Shown here: positions 12,401 to 24,985 of the stretch, one piece after another
Layout: each line of letters begins with the position of its first letter
How positions within the stretch are numbered: position 1 is the first letter of the stretch
Assembly (NCBI GenBank): GCA_030789695.1
Contig: CM061138.1
Coordinates: 14,890,214-14,954,213 of the forward strand
Source: Scilla litardierei
Lineage: Eukaryota; Streptophyta; Magnoliopsida; Asparagales; Asparagaceae
Reading direction: 5' to 3'
DNA length: 64,000 nt
Made by a program: the position numbers and the translations under genes
The notes under the pieces: generated by a model
What the model was told of the DNA's origin: nothing
Databases searched by the model: none
What the model saw: only the letters and a program-made list of their open reading frames with translations

Positions 12401-12829
12401 ATATTTTCTTGAAGATATCTCCTACTAGAGGCATGATCCGATTTGGACGAATAGGGAAGCTTAGCCCTCGTTATATTGGACCTTTTGATGTCTTGGAGCG
12501 CGTGGGTGAAGTGGCATATAGAATTGCGCTTCCTCCATCCTTGGATGGAGTGCATGATGTGTTCCACATATCCCAGTTGCGCAAGTATGTAGGGAACCCC
12601 TCACATGTTATTGATCACTCTGAGATCACAGTGCGGCCTGATCTGACATATGAACAGCAACCAGTGTGTATCATTGATCGTCAGCAGAAGGCCCTTCGAA
12701 ACAGAGTTGTCAACATGGTGAAAGTGATCGACACTCGCCTGGGGAGTCCACTTGGGAAAGAGATGACGAGATGCGAGAGCGTTTTCCACATCTGTTTGTT
12801 GTATCATAGTTTTCTTTTATTTTTGTAAT
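9451..12829 (+). pseudogene. pol: Pol of the Gypsy element: protease, RT, RNase H, integrase, chromodomain
   Basis: Frame 9451-10989 holds an aspartic protease (DSGAS, about residue 18 from 9478) and a reverse transcriptase with [19 protein letters not shown] and the catalytic YLDDIL (about residue 340). A frameshift near 10945, inside the FCDAS RNase H motif, moves the frame to 11007-11645 (FTDHKSLKY, QRRWIKLMADYD, then the integrase zinc-finger His pair). A further shift near 11640 precedes the Cys pair (CMVC) and core at 11642-11890. A stop lies at 11888 and another shift near 12120. In the integrase core the SDRD aspartate is Asn (SNRD) and the GQSE glutamate is Gln (GQSQ). The GPY/F and chromodomain-like tail (ISQLRKYV, then PV.I.DR..K.LRN) is shifted again near 12745, where ERFPHLF reads in another frame. 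Confidence 0.92.
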
Positions 12830-12871
12830 TCCGTGGATGGAATTTTTTGTAAGGAGTGTAGAATGTAAAGG

Positions 12872-15290
12872 CCTGTTGGGCCTGTTTGTCCTTTCCCCCA
12901 CTAAAATATCTCCCCCTCACATTAAATCCCGTGCCACTAATTATCTTTCCCCTCTCCACGTGTAAAGACCCCTCACATGATCTCTCTCTCCTTTTCTCTT
13001 TCTCTCCGCGTCCTCTCTCTCTCTCTCGAAATCAGCAGCGGCGGCGCAGCGAAAAAAAAAGAATTTCGCCGCCTCTCGCCTAGTCTCTGTCTCTCATTCC
13101 TTCACCCCGAAGGAACCCACGCGGCCTCCTCCCCTCTCGCCACCTCTTACACTTCGTGGCGTGCACTTACACCTCCACCGCGCCCTAAAAGCTAGGATTT
13201 CGACACGATTCCGATTTCGTGGCATCTCTCTAATCTTCTCATGTCTTCTCTGTCTTTATTTAAGCTCGACTTGAACCCGGGGGTTTTGGTTTGGTGCAAA
13301 AAATGAAATTTTTCATGCAAAAATCTGGTTTTCTCCTGGATTTGAGTTCGGCCTGAGCCCTAGAGTTGGGATTTCTCTCTGATTTCATCATCAGTCCACG
13401 ATTTGAGGTAAAATCACTCTGATTCTCTAAATTTTGGATTTTAAAGTTGTGAATTAGCCCTTTAGCTTTCTGTGATGATGAATCTGAGTATCGGGCGAGG
13501 CGGCGAACTTTCGCTGCATCCCTTTTAGCCTTCGAAATTGACCTCTGAGGGATTTCCCTCTTAACCGTGAACTATAGGCCTTTCCCCCTTTGACTGCGGG
13601 TGTTTTGGGTGTCTTTACTTTTGCTGGATTTATCTGGCTATCTGATTTTGCTACAGTGTACAGAAACATTCTGCAAAACCATGCTGGAATTGGAATAGTT
13701 TCCATGACCAAAATTGTGACTGACCCGAGAGATTTTCCCTTATCATATCTGTTGGGATTTTTCAGAGTTGGATAATAATGTTTATGCTTGGTAAAGAGTA
13801 TGGGTTGGCTTAGAAATTGCCCAATGATCGAAGATGGGGGCTTGGCCTCAAAGGCCGTCGAAAAGTGTGGAAATTGCTGCCTGAAGGATCAAAATTTACT
13901 GCCCCTAGGATCGTAAATAGCTGCCTGAAGGATCATATGAAAACCATTAATAAATGGTCAAGTCCCGAAAAGATCAATGATGAAACATTATCTGAGATCA
14001 CCAGATTGTCCCTTCCCCATTTGATCATCCCTCATAAGTTCCAAAAGTATGATAATTGGAAGTTGCCTTTACTTGCAGGTTTGCTCTTGCTCTTAAATTA
14101 TATTCAAATTTCAGTTTGTGTAGCACAATAAAATATCATGTTATTAATTGTCTAATTTCTGCACTCCTAAAATATGTTAAGTATTATGATGCTTTTTCAT
14201 CATTAGTTGCTATGGAGTTAATAAGTGGCCCATGACATTGGACTAGTTGGTATATTAGGTGTGCTATGGAAATAATGATTCGAAATTCAGTGAACTATTT
14301 ATATGTTTATAGAATGAATGAGAATGTGATTGAAACCAGAATGTCATAGCACACTAATATACGAATTGAGTTTAATGTGGCCTTAGAATTTAAATTCACC
14401 TTGGAAATCATGATTAATCACTGCGTAGAATAACACTTGGACTATATCACTGAGGCACTGAAAGGTGTACATTATTATACAATTGGCACTTCAGACTCAC
14501 GGGTTTTGGGATAAATCATATTAGAGTGTGTGTGGGAGCAACTGGAGCCACTCTCCTATTGACTTGACCGCATCAGGTAGTTCCATCCTGGGTCACATCA
14601 TTAAATCAGGATCTGACCCTTATTGTACCGTCGGACTTAATTACCGAGTTCCACGCTGTTAACTCACGACCCCTACCATCCCTGTTTTGGGCCTGGCCCA
14701 GGTGAGCACCCCTTGGTATTGAGGTGGACTCCTTGGTTGTTTCTGTACTCTCCAATATGATTCACGGCCTAGGTTTGGCATAGAATAATGGAACCATGAT
14801 ATTGTTACCTTCTAATTGAACTGCATGTTAAATGTCAATGCAATATTAGCTAGCCTATTATTGTTCTCAGTCACTGCTTCCTAGTTAATGTTTTCACATG
14901 TTCATATATTTAAATAACAAAATTTTAGAATCATTGTGATTTACTGGTGGGCCTTCATTGTTGTTGTACCACCAGGTGTCGATCCAGAGATAGAGGAGAC
15001 ACCAGAGTTTGTGGACCCAGCTGACTTTTGAGTAGAGGTAGAATATGTATTTGTGTTAGTGACAAATGTACTTTTGTTATACATGCTTATAGTATGATGT
15101 ATAGCCTTTTGTAAGCGTGCTTTTGGCATGATGTACATCATTTTGTAAACTCGTTCATATATATAAATGAAAATTTTTGTTAAACATTTTGATACATCTC
15201 TGCTTGTGTCTAGATTGTTTTCACTGGTTATCTGCAGGACCTGCTATCCTTTGCGAAACATGATGCAACCCCGGGTTGCGGGGCGTGACA
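12872..15290 (+). repeat. 3' LTR of the Gypsy element at 5588-15290
   Basis: Starts near the TGTT.GGCCTGTTTGTCC words after the polypurine-like end of the internal region. The exact first base is uncertain because the 5' LTR terminus is damaged. It ends TGACA at 15290, immediately followed by the ATATA target-site duplication. It lacks the 57-bp duplication seen in the 5' LTR. Confidence 0.88.
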
Positions 15291-15325
15291 ATATAACAGC
15301 AGCAACACCTAGGCAATTATTTGCA

Positions 15326-16130
15326 GCTATGGAGCAACCTTCAAGTCTCTAGTGGAGTGAAGATTCTGTAAGAATCGTTAAGATTGCCAGATTACCAGGG
15401 GGAGTCACATTCATACCTGAGGCATGGATAAGGCCAAATGGCCAAATGAAATCACATTCCTAACATGTGAATGATACGTTCAAGACAAACTCCTATTTTC
15501 CTTTGTAAGACTAGTTCAAGGGCATCGGACAGATTAACAGCTGGGATCCACGGGATCGGATTATTTTAGCCCTTCACCCGGGCCATTTTCTCAGCACAAA
15601 CCGGAGCCAACAAATAGATATAGCATCCTGGGCCAAAAACAAATCCTAGCGACAAAAAGGAACCCGTGTGTTCAACTAAGAGCTTCAACAGAAGCAGCAA
15701 GGAAGATCGTTTCCGGAAATCATAAACATATGCCTATTATAGCCTTAGACGATCCACACTTATATTTGAAGGAAAATATAGCTTGTATCAAGTGATAGAG
15801 TAACCTGATACTAGTATCTTCAGCGGCTTAAAGCTTACAAAATTTTGCACATGACAGAAATAAGGAGCACAATTTTTTTAGATATACGCCCCCTAAAATC
15901 TTCATTATTTTGTCATACACACTGATTCAAATCTTTGTACTTCCACATCTCCGACCTTTTTTCAAACCTTTTAGTGAGTTAAAAAAAACAATTGGTTGTA
16001 GAGTATATCTAAACAAAATCAGAAACATCTGACTTCTACATTATTTTTAGATAAAATAAGCAATCTAGGAATCTGGCCAAAATATTCCACAAACCCAGTA
16101 AATATAACAGCATCGAAACCAACACAATTA
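15326..16130. repeat. Segmental tandem duplication, right copy (copy B)
   Basis: Tandem partner of copy A (4769-5587 plus 15291-15325), with moderate divergence. Its right end runs into the intron flank of exon 5 of the nicotinate phosphoribosyltransferase gene, so the duplicated unit (~0.85 kb) is intronic. Confidence 0.78.
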
Positions 16131-16149
16131 TTTGTGTTTAAGAAGTAAC

Positions 16150-19100
16150 CTAGTTGCATCAAAACCCCCCATATAACAGTATCTTGAAGCACTAATTCCA
16201 CCATCAGGACCCTGCAACCGAATTGATAATTGGTTTACCAGATGATGGCACTGTCAAATAGCAATAATAAAAAACACTTGAAAGAACGAAAAGATAACCA
16301 ACCTGAGCACGCCTAAGTCCAAATTCAAGTAAACTTTTTGTCTTTCCAGCAACAAATCTGTGTCTCGCAGCATTGGTAGTAACCAGTGATGCATAGTTAA
16401 CGAGATTTACAAATGGAGTTTCAAGAAGTTGAACCACCTAAAAAACATTTTCCAACACAGATGCATCAAGAAAGGAACATTTCAAGATGGAAGATCTACC
16501 AACACTATTTATTAAACATAAAAGGATATAACAAATTCGTAATATAAAGTAATGCATCTTCATCTGAACATATAAGGAGCTAATTGCTTCCATGCAAGTC
16601 AAACGCACTCACGGCAACTGGTCCTTCAATTCTCATTAAAGGGACCTTGGGAAACACTACAGAGCCCTCCGAAATGGCATAAACCTCAACATCAGAGCAG
16701 TCAATCTCCCTTAGATAGTCAAAGAAATCAACCTGAAAATTTTATATACATTGGTGTTTCAGGTTAGATAACCACATGAAACTTGAAGATAACAGGAATT
16801 TGTGTAATATCATAACCATAAGCAAATAAGCAGTGATGAAGCACAATAAATTTTCTTATGTTCTATTTTCCCAACATGATAGGAGTCAAGCAAGCATCTC
16901 ACTCAAAATGTTTTGACTATTAAAAATAAAAATGGGTATCTATCGGCATATTAATAGATCCTCTGTAGTATTTTGTTAGTACGCACCCCCACCCCCCAAA
17001 AAAACACATATTAGAAATTACGAAATGTTGCAGTTTTTGACTGATCATAAAGATGCTCTGAATCTGCTATGTTCAAAATTGGATAAGTTCTCATTGCCTG
17101 TTACATTTGTGTCCAGAACTTTCTCAATCTACGACCAAGATTGAACTAACTAACGCATGAATTTTAGTAAACTCTTTTCACATCCCTGGTTATATCTATT
17201 TTGCATCTGAGTGTGCAATAGTTATGGTCTATGTAGCCCAGACACTCCTATCGTGAATCCGTGCCATGTCCGACATGCGTGTCGCACACACATGTCCTAT
17301 GTATTTTTAAGTAATTACCATGTGTCAGTGTGTCGTGTCCATATTGGGATAGCCGTGAATGTGCAACATATATTATGGTTGTTGCTTTTAATATAACTGG
17401 TGAAGGTTGACTGCATCCTTAAAAATGAGATGGAGTTCTATCAGGTGTTATGCTGAAATTGCCTTCTAACCAAACATGCATCAGTGGTCCACTACATATC
17501 AATAAAATGACCTAATTTCAAAATCCAGCCTATACTTTTAGCATCATACCTCACATGTAGGCATTACTAACCGCAAGAAAGAGATCTCCCCGTCTGTAAG
17601 TTTGAAATTAGCAATTAACCGGATGCACTCTTCAAGACCACCAAAGATGGTGTATTCACCACCAAAAGGGTTTTTCCGGTAGAATAGGTCAAACCTGAAA
17701 TGAAGAAAGATTTAGAGAAAAGGAGGAACGAAAAACAGCATGCATTCCACATGGACAACAAAGTGAACAATACCAGCAAGGCATTTGCATTGCCGAACTA
17801 GCTGACATTTAAAATGGTGTTAGCTATGATGTCTTTATCAGTTCCGTAGTAAGCAGCTGACAACGATGAGATTAAGGTTCAGACTTGTGGTTTGGTTTTG
17901 TTCTATTTGATGGCTAGGAGTTATTATTATGTAAAAAGTAAATAAACCCTGGCAGAAAGTTCAGAGAGGAATTTCCTAAGGAAGGGTTTTATTCAAAAGA
18001 GAGAGCCAATGGATGAGAGATACAGAAATGGGTGAAATATTTTCACAGTCCATTAAGGTCTCATGATCTTGTATTTGTTGGGATTGAACACTCTTTCACT
18101 GCCACTGATGTACGGTTGAATTTCCTCTGGCTTTCTCGTTGAACATAAAGCGGGAGGGAGGGAGTCAATGATTTCTTCCTGGGAGGTCAAGCAAGGGGTG
18201 AGAGATTATCACGGTTCATTGAGGGCATGTAATCTTGCAATTGTGGGTATGCAAGCATTCTCTTTCACTGTCATTGCTATATAGTGGAATTTCTCTATGG
18301 CTCTCACTTGAACATGGATAGATTTTGGCAAAATCACATAAATCTGGTGTTTCTTCCTGTTTCTGTTTAAAGTGGCTTCTTTTTTCGATACTTGAGACAC
18401 CACTATCCTAGGAAAATGCTTCCTCGAGGCTCTTTAAATCCTAACAAACTGGTAATAGAACATAAATCAAATTACACTGACAGATCAAAGGCACAGGGAG
18501 TGATGTCAAGTATGATGATCAATGAGATCAAGAGGCGAGGGCATCATCATAAAGAGAAAGAAGTTGACATCATCACAAACATTAAGTATGAGTATTTGCC
18601 ATAACGATGCTGCTACAGAATTCAACTAGTTAAGATTTGTGGCATCTGTGAGCAGGAAAGCAACACAAGAAGGCAATTTGATGATGAAAGTAGTAGTTGT
18701 TGTTGAGGAATATATAGAAGTAGGGATGATTGTTTGTTTAGTGTCAATATTTAATGGTTAGATTATAAATAGTAACTATAGGTTGATTAGAAGTAGAAAT
18801 TGAAATAATAGTTGTAATCGCATTGTATTTAGCTATATAAACAACATCATTTATTTTGAGATGTGATCCATTTTCAATTTCAACGTGGTACCAGAACCAA
18901 TCTTCTCCCTGACCTTGCAAATTTTTTATCACTGAAGTGCTATAACTACATACAACAGTAATGTACCCCCTCGTCGCACATCGTTGCTTCTCCTCTTTGG
19001 CCGGCTACTTTCGTCTTGTTCCTTTTTTTTCTCTTCTTTTGCATATCAAATTGTAATTTGATATGATCTAGCCAAGAAAAAAGGGGAAAGAAAACAAGAA

Positions 19101-21609
19101 AAAGAAAAAGGAAGGGACAAAAAAGGATATAAAAGGCAGATGCTAATTCTTTTGTTTTGGACCTCTCCGAATTTGTTTTTTGAGGAAGACTGTTTGGTGG
19201 TTATGTCAAAGCATTTGGAAAGCAAGATTTGTTTGAATATTAAAATTTTAAAGAGTGAGTTTTGTTTGATTTTTGTGATTAGATACCTGGTTTGATTTGG
19301 AGAGCGGGTTTGGTTTGATTTTTGAGATTTTCAAGGGTTTAGCTTACTTTGGGAAAATTTTGATTTCGGCTTTTTTTTAACTTGATTGAGAAAAATCTAG
19401 TTGAAATTGGTTGTTTTTTTGGTTAAGAAGAAACTTATTTATGCATACATGGCTTACATATCATAGGAGCATGTTCGGTTAGAATTTAGGAGTATGAATA
19501 TGTCATATGATGAGCTCGAGATTTACCAAATAAGTTTTGGCAGCTTTATGTTGCTCGCGTTATACAGTCCACATTCACTACCACTTTAGCCCAATCAGGT
19601 CATTGTGTCATTGACTCAGTTTTAAAGCGTGTCTCACATTTTGTAGAAATCAGAGATTGGGAGTTCTAATGGAAGGGTTCGAAAGAGTTGGTCGATCTTT
19701 CTCACTCCATAAATTTTATTATTTATAGAGATCTTATAATCCAATTTTACACAAAACACGCTACATAATTATATTCTAACACTCTTTCTCAAGCTGACTT
19801 ATACATCATACATGCCTAACTTGCTACAAATAAACTAAATATTGAGCGCCCCCCACACGATTTGTTGAATAAATCTGCTAGCTAATTTCTGAAGGCTACA
19901 TGAAGTGTCTGCATAACCTTTTTATCTATCACATTTTTCGGATCAGGCAACAATCAATCTTAATATGCTTAGCGCATTCAGAACAGCTCGTGAAAGATAG
20001 AGTTCTCTGTAATGTGAATGGGCATCTTATTATCACAGTATAACTACACATGTTAAGGAACTATAAACTGAAGCTCTGTCATGATATCCTTGATCTATAT
20101 CAACTCATGTGATATTTGTCATGGCTTGAAATTTGGATTTTGTACTAGACCATGAAACCATCCATTATTTCTTAGCATGCCACAAGATTTTGTATAATAA
20201 ATGCACTATCATGTATTAAATCTCCTATTAATGAGCAATCATGTCCAGTCAGCATCAAAGAAGGCATCCACTCTACAACCATCATTATCTAAATATATGA
20301 ATCATCTACATGCATCCTTCAAATAATGTACCATCCTAAGTACATCTTCTCGATAATCTATATGCAGAGCAGCCGGCCATGAACTGGCTAACCACACTTG
20401 ATAGATACATAATATTAGGCCGAATCAATGTAGGTAATTGAGTTTTTGTCTCTTATATCGTCCAGGATAATCTAGTGATTTCTCCAAATTTAATAGCAAC
20501 TTGATCCATAAATGAGCTGACATGTCTGCACCCTAATAGCCCGATTTTTACGAGAATATCCAATACATACTTTTTTATGGCAACACAATCCTTTCCTTTC
20601 ACGTGATCTAACTACCTATATACGAAAGAAATAATGTAACAACCCAGTATCGTTAGCAAGTATGTTTTCAGATCTCTAATCCCTCCAACATCATCTCTAG
20701 TTATCAATATATCATCAATATAAACCACAAGCAAGATGTGTCTCCTTTGATGCACCGAAGGAACACGGGGTAGCCCTCTGCTCGATGCATCCCAAAATCC
20801 TGAATATCAATAAATCTCCAAAATCATGCTCCTCTTTGGATAAAACACTCATGTATCTGAACGTCACTCCTCTTCGACAGATGCAATATGCGCTGACTCA
20901 AGATTGAATATCTTATTCAATAGCTTTTAACATGTTTGCTTCGAATACCCTGTCTTTCTACCACAATGATACACTCTATTATCATCATCGGTAAAGCTCC
21001 CATGACCCCCTCTAACAAAGCGCATACGGTTTCCTCCAACAGGGTTTACACGGCCTACTCCAACAAAGCCATATCCATAACTCCTATGACGAGCAGCTCT
21101 TGTATGAATACTATGATCTCCCCTTAGTCAGATAAAACATCTCTAATGAACCATACCAGGGTGCCCTACAACGAGGAAAACACACCACCTTTACTTTGTC
21201 TTTATGTCGTACTTCACCGCCACAAAAAGCTATGTCTCGCTAATCTCCATGTGTCATTGTTGCTCCATCTCCTTCTTGCATCGCGCCACCACTCAACCCC
21301 ATGCACTAACCTTCCTCAAGACCCATACTTGTGCCCTCGTGCACCACGTGCCATGGTGAGTGGATGTTTCCCTTATCAGGGGTGCCCTAGTACGAGTGGT
21401 GTCTTTGAGCCAGGATGCCATGGCGAGCTCAAGCGACATACACACCATATGTTCAATAACTTACTGTAATGGTGATTCATTCCACATATGCCTCCCATAT
21501 GCATCTACTTGTTGCGCATGCATGTCGATCATTGCCAACCTTATCCGACTAACTGCAACAACATGGACCCACATACCTCATGTATGAACCCTCTCTCTCT
21601 ACCTCATGT

Positions 21610-21696
<87 letters not shown>

Positions 21697-23666
21697 CATG
21701 TGAGACACGCTACCCTCATATGATCGATTTCAAATTACCACACAAACCAACTATTTAACGGATTGTCATAACGAGCTCTGGATGTTGTGAGTACTCCTTA
21801 CACACGTTCACTCGCCATACGCTCACCTCTCATGTGCAAGCATGTCATTGCCTTAATGTGAAACCCACCAACTGACTGTATATGCCCATTCAAATTCCGA
21901 ACGACACACCGAGTGTCTTATCCAAGCGTCATGCCCGACACCATGTTCAAATGGCCATGTCCAAGCAAATGTTCAAACTTTGTCTTCAAAAAACATGCTC
22001 GACTGCCACCATCTCAAATCTGTAAGAAGGGTCATATACCCCATCTAGGAAGATCCTATGTTTATCCAATTTTATGTGAACTCCAAATTAAACCCAAGGT
22101 TGTAATATACCACCTCAGAGTCTCATTAGCCAAAGACAACAAAAGGTATACACATGACCAACTTCAAGGCGTGTCCTTGAAGGCCCGGCCCATCTAGGAA
22201 GAGACCCACTACCTATGCACAATTACTAAAATGCCCTACGGTCATTTCTATATAAAATCATTCCCCCGATGAAGGATGTAATTCGTTCTATTAAATTCAT
22301 TATATGACTTGATATTATATTTCGTATCTCTCATGTTTTAACTTAAGCATCAGATGAACCGATACACAAATTCTCACATTGGGTTCGACTCGCTAATGTT
22401 GTTGTTAGATAGATGGGATATGTATATCACGGGATAGATATGAGGTATGCTCATCCAACCCAATCAGGTTCATTTGCTCACTACATCATATTTTCTAATG
22501 TTTTTTGGGTTGCACATGCCATTCTTTCTTATGGACCATTTTTTTTCTTTGTAAAATTTATTTCTGGCATCATGTATAGAAATTTCTGAATTACCTTGGA
22601 AAATTTGATGCAATTATTATGAGTTATGACACACATGAAACCATAGACATTGTCTGCACATATGTACAGATATACTTGCAGTTAACATATACGTGTTTTC
22701 CATGTTTTCTTGTGAAAATGTATAAGTGTTTTTATCCCAGAATCAAGTCCCATCCCGGTAAAGTTCGCTTAATGGTTCTCTTCAAAATAATGGTCTAAAT
22801 GATATTTAGACGTACGATGGAAAACAAGAGCTAAGATCATGCATTTTCGAATGAAAAAATCAGGATGCAAATCTGTCGGGGCACATCGGTAACAAGCCAG
22901 TGTGAGATATGTGTTGGATTTCTTTCTCAAAACCACTTTTAAAAATTGTATTAAAAGCGAGTGGTATTTAGTCATATCAGAAATAGCATGTGAGTATGGG
23001 TGCTAAAAATGAGATTGGGATAAAGACTTTATCAATTAACCTTATGGTCAAAGTGGTCTCAGTCTGTTATTACTAGTGTCTCTCAACTTGGGCTCATCAG
23101 ACGGTTATGCTGAAAATTTTTAAAATACATATACAGTTGTAGACATATGCACTCGGATCCTCGAAGTATAACCTTATAATGGCCTAGAGTTTAAGCAGCC
23201 AGTTGCTTTACTGGTATTCACTATCATATGTCCAGTAACATCGACACTAAAACATCACAGTTGATGCTAATACGCAAATTAATTATACTATGTATACACT
23301 ACGGAAAATTATTTTTAATTGCAAAAGCTATCAATTGAAGACCATCAACAAAAACTTCCGCATGTATCGCTCAATCAGAAAGTAATTCATGAATCAATTG
23401 CATGATAGAACGTAATAATTTTTATTTTAAATGACTTTCTTGGATGAAGGTCAATAAATGAAAATAAAAAAGAGGCAAACGAGAAGTTACACAGCTCGCT
23501 CTTGGTGCTTGCCGGCTTTCCAGTAAGCATATGCCATGGTGAACTGATAGAGGTCGGTAAGCAGCGGGGTCACCATCGGATTCGTCGGGCGACCGATCGC
23601 CTCGCCGTCTACCGCCGTCTCCGTCGATCCGTTCGAACCTGCGAGCGCCGCCACATAATTCTCCAT
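16150..23666 (-). CDS. NAPRT: Nicotinate phosphoribosyltransferase, exons 1-5 (N-terminal ~212 residues)
   Basis: Makes nicotinate mononucleotide from nicotinate and PRPP in NAD salvage (Preiss-Handler pathway). Minus-strand exons: 23666-23491 (ATG at 23666; [18 protein letters not shown]), 17694-17550 ([19 protein letters not shown]), 16732-16613 ([19 protein letters not shown]), 16437-16303 ([17 protein letters not shown], then EFGLRRAQ) and 16211-16150 ([15 protein letters not shown]). All five keep one frame with compatible phases (2, 0, 0, 0, 2) and GT-AG introns. Intron 1 is 5.8 kb and carries Copia debris. The expected next exon (NVAAGKLFGI...) was not found. Either intron 5 exceeds 16 kb and the gene continues left of the window, or the gene is broken there. 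The full protein is about 550 residues. Open frames and clean splice sites argue for a live gene. Confidence 0.9.
18010..18330. repeat. Imperfect tandem duplication in NAPRT intron 1
   Basis: Two ~170-bp copies (about 18020-18145 and 18195-18320) share the order TTCACRGT.CATTRAGG...AATCTTG...CTCTTTCACTG.CA.TG. Non-coding and of unknown origin. Confidence 0.5.
18701..18898 (+). mobile_element. Short Copia-type LTR with primer binding site
   Basis: A 182-bp segment starting TGTTGAGGAATATATAG and ending CAATTTCA (18882), with a TATATAAAC box near 18833. It is followed after ACG by TGGTACCAGAACC, a primer-binding-site-like sequence. This is the 5' end of a small plus-strand LTR element. No second LTR or coding region in the same orientation was found. 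Confidence 0.5.
19680..20930 (-). pseudogene. Decayed Copia Pol (RT/RNase H) with 3' LTR remnant
   Basis: On the minus strand the translation, with several stops and shifts, gives the Copia RT active-site region VVYIDDILI (about 20730), then KYVLDIL, a CxxVSSFMD-like stretch, [17 protein letters not shown] (about 20400) and a degraded RNase H start near 20250. Downstream (19800 and below) a polypurine-like tract precedes TGTTAGAATATAATTATG, a likely LTR start. It is an old insertion in NAPRT intron 1, opposite in direction to the LTR at 18701. Confidence 0.75.
20931..23490. other. No gene recognised (rest of NAPRT intron 1)
   Basis: Contains a microsatellite and CA-rich sequence with short open frames in several frames, none resembling a protein. 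It may hold the decayed 5' half of the minus-strand Copia element. Confidence 0.4.
21612..21694. repeat. Compound microsatellite (CT)n(GT)n
   Basis: About 27 CT units run directly into about 14 GT units, within NAPRT intron 1. Confidence 0.95.
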
Positions 23667-24857
23667 TGATCAGCTCGCCCCCCTCGAATAAATTTATTTC
23701 TAGCTTCTTCTTTAAAATATCTCGATTTTGATTTTTAGGGTTTGATTGGCGAATGCGAATTTTGGAAAAGGCGGTGTCGGGTTCAGGCTGAGGATTTTTC
23801 AGGAAAAGGCGGTGAGCACATCCCGCCTCGTCATGCGGTGGCAGCAAAGGAGCCGTCGGGAAAGAATCTAGGAACTGAGGAGGCGATGATTCGGTGCAAC
23901 TGCCGGTGCAGTGGTATCGGGCTATGCTGCCCTATATGATTGACACGTGCATCTTGAATGCAACAGTCTTAAAAGCGTGTTGCTTTCCTGTGTTCGAATT
24001 GTACTCACCCCGTCTCCGACTCTCCCCATCGTCCAAGATTGAAGTCGAGCCGAGCATTTCGGTTTATGTTTCGATAAATTCTCTCTTATTCTTCTTGTTC
24101 TTTTTTATAGTTTTAATCAAATTCTCTCTTCATGTTCTTCTTGATTATCATTTAGATTTTGGGGATTATGCTTAGGAGTCGCTTGCTTGTTGAGAGCGTT
24201 TTGTGGACTCTTTGATAGCGTGGGTGTGTAAGTGTAATCTGAGTAGGGTAACAATAAAATTTTGGGAGTTACTCTCCAAACCCCGCCTTTTTGATCTGCG
24301 CAGATACCATTTATTTACAAGTTTGTCATTCTTCCACACACATACTACTTGTGTACAAGTTTGTCATTAAAATCGTTCACCGCACACATCAATTTAACAT
24401 ATTTCCGAGCATACTCTTATGTCTGTGTGCATGTGTCGGGGGGCGGACGAGTGGATCGGCCGAGGGTGCCAGCAGACGAGGGGAGAGAAATGGTCGGAGG
24501 AGGGATCGAGGGGGATGGGGAGGGCGGATCAGGGTGCAATGGACGTATAAATGGGTATGAGGGGCTGTTGAATATGTATATAGGGGCTGGAGAGGGCGGA
24601 GGAGGGGCGGCGGCATGGGGATGGCGTGGTCAGAAGCAGTGAGGGGGATGTCGAATAGGGGGGATGATGACGGGAAGGAGGGGACAAGCGGCGAGCAACA
24701 GGGGAGGACGGGGTGGCATCGGAGGGAGGCTATGGACGAGGGAAAAAGATGAAAAGCTTGAGAAATTTTCAATGGCAGACTTGTAAATAAGTGGTGTGTG
24801 CGCGCGGAGCAAAACGATAGGTTCCCAAAGTATCTCCCTAAAAATTTTTGTTTTTTG
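23667..24857. other. NAPRT upstream region; no other gene seen
   Basis: Lies 5' of the NAPRT start codon and reaches the left end of the family X insertion. It should hold the NAPRT promoter and 5' UTR, but I cannot place a TATA box with confidence. The GC-rich, purine-biased stretch at 24430-24740 gives overlapping open frames on both strands without recognisable domains. Confidence 0.45.
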
Positions 24858-24985
24858 TGTTATGAATAGGACCCATTGGGCCTATTGGGTATCCACCCAT
24901 ATGAGTAACCAATATGAATACTATATAAGGAGGCTAGGGGTTTCCTAGCCTCAACCTTCTCCAAACATGTTTCTACTTCACAACA
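24858..24985 (+). repeat. Family X LTR A (outer 5' LTR)
   Basis: 128 bp, TGTTATGAATAGG...CTTCACAACA, with a TATATAAGG box near 24923. One of four related LTRs (others at 27127, 33460 and 51082). Confidence 0.9.

Larger units (their letters stand above)
5588..15290 (+). mobile_element. Ty3/Gypsy retrotransposon, Tekay/Del-like chromovirus, inactive
   Basis: Two LTRs of about 2.4-2.55 kb flank gag-protease-RT-RNase H-integrase-chromodomain in Ty3 order. Target-site duplication ATATA lies at 5583-5587 and 15291-15295. The 3' LTR ends in GGGGCGTGACA. The sequence after the 5' LTR (TTGGTGGCCCATGCAGG, from about 8150) is shared with the Gypsy element at 37394-48927 and is probably the primer binding site, although I cannot name the tRNA. 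Long LTRs, Gag with two zinc knuckles and a C-terminal chromodomain fit the Tekay/Del clade. Several nonsense codons and frameshifts, plus lost integrase acidic residues, show it cannot move itself. Confidence 0.93.
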
